Positions 20,557 to 24,560 of a stretch of 24,560 nt of DNA are shown here, piece by piece. Under the pieces are notes generated by a model that saw nothing but the letters and a program-made list of their open reading frames with translations, did not search any database and was not told the DNA's origin. Position numbers and translations under genes: made by a program. The stretch is from positions 1-24,560 of the forward strand of contig MU626518.1 of assembly GCA_025603075.1 (NCBI GenBank), read 5' to 3'. The first letter of the stretch is position 1; every line of letters begins with the position of its first letter. The stretch comes from Neoconidiobolus thromboides FSU 785. Taxonomy: Eukaryota > Entomophthoromycota > Entomophthoromycetes > Entomophthorales > Neoconidiobolaceae.

Positions 20557-22969
20557 TTATTTTTTATCTCCAACTTTAGCCTAAACAAGCGAATTAATTT
20601 AATAGTTTTAAAAGAATATTATTATAGTTACCAATAATTCAAGTAGCGTAGATACTTGTTGCATATTATTATTTTCTGGCGCTTTTTTAGTTTCATTCCA
20701 ACTATTTTCATTACTACTATTTATTTCTTTTACAACAGTAGTATTATTAGTTATTTTATTTTCTACTGTTTTATTTAAATTGTTTAAATATTCTGATACT
20801 AAATTTTTATCTTCATTATATTTGCTATAATCATTTTTCTTACTTACTCCCACCTTGTTATAATAGTTAGTATTTAAGCCATTATTATCATAATTTGAGT
20901 TATAATAATTATCTTTTAGGATTTGTTAATATTTTATGTTGATGTTTTATAATATAAATTTACCTTTGTCATAGCTTAAATGATTTTGTTTTTCAGCTAT
21001 TTTATCAAGTTGATTTAAAGATGATTCTGGATTATAAGAATCTGCTTCAATTTCTTCATGTTTCTTATTAATTTGAAATTTGCTTTGATAAACCTCAAAT
21101 TGAGATAACTGAGGTTCTCCTTTTAGTTCTTGTTTGTTATAATTATTATAATCATTATAAGTCATCTAAAATACAATTAAGTTAATTAATTAATAGAGTT
21201 TTAATTTTAATTACTTCTTTAGTAGCCGAGTTTCTTTTTGCAGTATTTTGATGAGGTAAAGTTGATGCTGGGTTATATTCAATAATACCATTATTATCAT
21301 CATTGTTATAACTTCTTTTACCAGGTGAATCGTAAGCATAAGCTGAAGAATAATTATTCACTGGTGTTGCATTTGAGTCATAGGTATTATTATTATAATA
21401 AGAGTTATTATTTTGTGGTTCATTATAATAGTTTTGATTGTCATAGTAATTTCTTTCATAATTTCTTTCATTTTTATACTTTGGACTAAGTGTTTTACTT
21501 TTAGCTTTACTTTTTACTTTACCAGCTTCAGGTTGACTATAACTAAACAATATATAAATACTTTGTTTTATAATCATAGTTAAACACTTACCTACGAGGA
21601 TCCCATGCTAAATCAAATGCTGTTGGAAGGACACCAAAAGATTCCCAATTAACTTTGTGTTTGACATCATGTGATGCTCTAGCATCAAAAAATGAAATAA
21701 TCTTAGTGCTATGTTAATTAAATTAGTATAAACAATCATCAATGTTTAATTATAACTATTACCTTGGAATTTCACAAGTAATGATGTCTTCAATTTCTCC
21801 GAATTGTGAAAAAAAATTATACAAATATTCTTCGGTTGGGACACTATTACTTGGAAATGCAATTTTAATTGAACCCTTGTAAAAAGTAAATTATTTTTTG
21901 TTATATAATATTTGTATTAAAATACCTGATTATCTATACCTGCAGGTGGTAGGGTGAAATCAGTACCTGCCTTGAAAAAGGAATAATGTACATCAAGCTA
22001 TTTAATTAACATTAGTTTTTATTAGCATCTTTTTAAAATTATACATACCGTTTTTGATTTAAAGCTAATTCCATCAACACTAACTTTAGCTTGTATTGCT
22101 GCACGAATATCATACTATAAAGAATAGATAAGTATTTTGTTTAATGACTTCTTTATATAGCTATTTCTAGCTTCTGATTTTAACAAAGTATTAGATATTA
22201 TACCAAAGTATCAGATATTATACCAAAGTATTGACTTTTTTTAAAATAATGAAATTTACTTACAAAAGTTATATAAAGTACACCTTTTGTATCATGGTAC
22301 ACTGTTGTTTTAATCTCACCAAAAGGCGTAAAGAAATCAAGCAATTCGGATTCATGTGTTCCACTCTTTAATAGATGAGTTTGAATAAAATAAAAAATAT
22401 TTTAAAAAAATAAAAGCTTTAGATATTATTCGAAAAAATATTAACAATAGTTATATACCTCAATATTTCTTATAAATAAACAACGTACTGGATTTTCTCT
22501 TGATTTTTCAATTATTACATGTTTATCTGCTTTGGATGAATCTTTTAAAAAAATTTAATAAGTAACATGTTTTGACTATCTTTAAATCAAATATAAAATT
22601 TTTAACTATGCAAAGATTTGATTGTTTTTTTAATATTTTCAATTATTGTAATTTTGACTTTGATTTTAAAATTAAATGCATACCTTTTGAACTCTTTGAA
22701 ATAACTTGATTCCTAACAAAAGCATTATAGTTTGGTTTTTCATAACTTTGTTCATAAGTATTTCTATTAAAATTCATATTATTATTATTATTATTTGGCC
22801 AACCGTTACTGTTGCTTTTATGGTGGTAACCAACACGATTGGAACGTATATTATTACGTCCATGTTCTCGAGTATTAGGTCCCCCACGATAGTTATTTAA
22901 ATATTTTTGATTATCTTGTCCATTTCCTCCTCGTTGTTTGGGGTATGGGTTTAAGCGATTATAATTCAT
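20557..22969 (-). CDS. Mei2-like RNA-binding protein with two RRMs
   Basis: Exons, in coding order: 22969-22684, 22541-22459, 22365-22264, 22114-22049, 21997-21926, 21875-21763, 21708-21592, 21542-21215, 21165-20964, 20912-20632, 20580-20557. The product is 557 aa; every junction keeps frame. Residues 1-95 are Asn/Gly/Arg-rich with an RGG-like patch. RRM1 spans about 115-187 (RNP2 CLFIRNI; then FYDIRAA and KTLDVHYS). RRM2 spans about 204-270 (GSIKIAFPS; IISFFDARAS). The DIRAA/LDVHYS and FFDARAS wording is that of the first two RRMs of Mei2, a meiosis regulator that binds RNA. The rest (280-557) is a disordered Asn/Tyr/Ser/Lys-rich tail ending LLAKVGDKK. The third, C-terminal RRM that defines true Mei2 is absent, so the function is inferred only as RNA binding, perhaps in differentiation. 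The last exon has only 24 nt. Intron 7 has two in-frame acceptors (exon 8 starting at 21542 or 21536). Confidence 0.85.
22184..22234. repeat. 20-bp tandem repeat inside an intron
   Basis: Two copies of CAAAGTATTAGATATTATAC (22184-22203 and 22204-22223, one T/C change) and half of a third. They lie within intron 3 of the Mei2-like gene (22115-22263, 149 nt) and help explain why that intron is about three times the usual length here. Confidence 0.85.
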
Positions 22970-23080
22970 TTTTTAATTTATCTTTTATTGATTAAAGGAA
23001 AATAGAAAACCGTTTTGAATTATGTGTTTATACTATTTTCCTTGGTTAAGGATTAGGAAACTCATGTTTCTTGAAATATA

Positions 23081-23268
23081 ATTGGTCTAATAGATTTGAA
23101 ACTTAAAATTGACCAATTAATTTAGCTTTATCACTTAACTTAATAACAATAGGTTTAAATTAATTCTATTAATAAGACAAATCCCCATTTTATTGGCTTT
23201 AAGTAATACGGTTTTCAGAATTTGACCAATTATAGTCCTATAATTCCAATTAAAAGATTTCAACCAAT
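23081..23268. promoter_or_regulatory. Cluster of CCAAT boxes upstream of the Mei2-like gene
   Basis: CCAAT occurs at 23113, 23226, 23246 and 23264 on the plus strand, and as ATTGG at 23081 and 23192. That is six copies within 190 bp, starting about 112 bp upstream of the ATG at 22969. Three of the plus-strand copies are extended to CCAATTA. CCAAT is the binding core of the fungal HAP/NF-Y complex. Assignment to this gene is by position. Confidence 0.45.
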
Positions 23269-24560
23269 TAGGTTATAATTATTGAATTTTGATGATAAGC
23301 TTCTAGCGGAATCTAAAGTTCTAAAATAAGCTTAATGCTTCTCTAAGCATCTAGTTTTCTACTAACGTAACCCGATACCTACTCTTGTCTTCTATAGAAA
23401 CCCAACTCTTATATTTAATTTATCCTCCTTTTATAACCATAAACAAAGCACTTGATAGCTTCTACTCTTCGGAATTTAGAAAAAAAAGGCTTAATAATTT
23501 TCAGCCTAAAAATAAGGGATTTTTTAATCAAGCGACTCTGATCATAATTTGTAAAAATATTACACAAAACCAATTTACTCAATTTATTCTCTTTAATTTC
23601 TATTATTTGATATCACTATCAAATGTAAGATCAAGGACTATACAATAAAAAACTATATGCGTTTGCTAAAATGAGCACCCATTAGTTAATGAGTATTGCT
23701 TGAGATTGTGCTACTGTAATTATATATCAAATCTTATTAAAATACTTTAAACGTGATTTTTTCAGTAAAAGCCATTGAATTGGCTTACAAATATCATATT
23801 CAAGTTAGCTCCAAATATATAAAAATTGGGCTTTAAAACCTTTTATTGAAATCAATACAGCATAAACATTATTGAAATTGATACTAAACTAATTATAGAA
23901 CTACTTGATAGGTTAGTATTAATGTCATTTTGTTTTCAAATACTTTAACTTGCTCAAGTTAAAAATAATCGGAGCTTATATCTGTTATAAACCCTAATAT
24001 CAATATCATTGATAATAAATATAAGACTTTTAGAGTGGATATATTCCCTAGGGTTGGACGAAACAATGTTAAAGTACTACGTCTGTCTCAAGTTAAGGTT
24101 CAATTCAAGTGTAACTTGTAGAATTGTGTTTTTTATTTTGAAATTTCGTATCACAAAAAATGAATAAAACACTGAATCAAAAAGAATATCCCTTATATTA
24201 AATAGTATACCTAACTATGGGGTTATAGCTTCGATATAAAGTTATTAAAAATAAAAGGTCTTAAGCTAGTTAATATTTATGTTGGTACTATAGTAATATT
24301 GAATCTTTTGTAACTACATACATTACATTTTAGAGTTTCTATAAATCCTTATGTATTAAATTATATTTAATTATTAAAATATTTAATATAACTAAAAGCT
24401 TGGTTAAGGTTAAGGATAAAATTTCACATTTTACTTTATTTATTTTTTATGTAATATAAATATTTTTGAAAATAAATACTAAACAAATTTAAATTAAACA
24501 AAAATTGAATCAAACTTCCAAACCTATATATGGGGCTGTCCTAATTGGTTTCAGAATCTA
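23269..24560. other. Intergenic right flank, no supported gene
   Basis: A/T-rich DNA. One 87-codon plus-strand frame (23385-23648) is open only from a TTG, has an amino-acid mix expected of A/T-rich noise and lacks any motif, so it is not called. The last bases (TATATGGGGCTGTCC) resemble a MITE end only superficially. No RNA gene or repeat is seen. Confidence 0.45.

Noticed and set aside
22706-22900. 64-codon hydrophobic plus-strand frame
   Set aside because: Antisense of the Asn-rich first exon of the Mei2-like gene; AAT runs read as Ile on the other strand.
23385-23648. 87-codon plus-strand frame
   Set aside because: Opens only at TTG, has no domain, and no splice partner was found.

Overview
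The window looks like nuclear DNA of a very A/T-rich fungus, most likely an early-diverging lineage. Support comes from four things: spliceosomal introns of mostly 45-60 nt with GTAAG/GTATG-type donors and TTTAG/ATAG acceptors; Asn-rich proteins encoded by AAT runs; a protein with the C-terminal Rsa3 ribosome-assembly domain; and a zinc finger pair of the yeast Swi5/Ace2 kind. A Mucoromycota or Glomeromycotina-like genome fits best, but that placement is inference from style, not from a marker gene.

Five protein genes can be built with confidence, and in each spliced gene every intron junction keeps the reading frame. From left to right: an intronless Swi5/Ace2-like C2H2 regulator (2526-3305, minus); a secreted M14A metallocarboxypeptidase in seven exons, two of them microexons of 14 and 18 nt (7829-9526, plus); an Rsa3-like ribosome assembly factor in six exons (16395-17531, minus); a two-exon membrane sterol/fatty-acid hydroxylase of the ERG25/FAXDC2 type (18118-19036, minus); and an eleven-exon RNA-binding protein with a Mei2-like tandem RRM pair (20557-22969, minus). 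A sixth locus at about 12.09-13.03 kb has membrane-protein-like coding pieces on the plus strand. They do not join cleanly, so it is listed as a probable relic. The three right-hand genes run head to tail on the minus strand but have separate promoters; nothing suggests a shared pathway.

The long spaces between genes are A/T-rich and carry two families of small non-autonomous DNA elements. One is a 90-100 bp MITE with GGGGATGT ends: seven near-complete copies and a few fragments, in both orientations. The other is a roughly 600 bp element with long (about 125 bp) terminal inverted repeats, complete at 13.9-14.5 kb and truncated at the left edge of the window. The two copies differ largely by transitions.

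Other unexplained structure: seven same-strand copies of an AARGYGGRAAA-type motif just upstream of the hydroxylase gene; six CCAAT boxes upstream of the Mei2-like gene; a tRNA-like A-box/B-box relic followed by a 17-bp perfect-length hairpin at 13.3-13.6 kb; and an imperfect inverted repeat at 6.6-6.7 kb. I did not find a clearly new multi-gene system. The motif array and the MITE family are the strongest leads.
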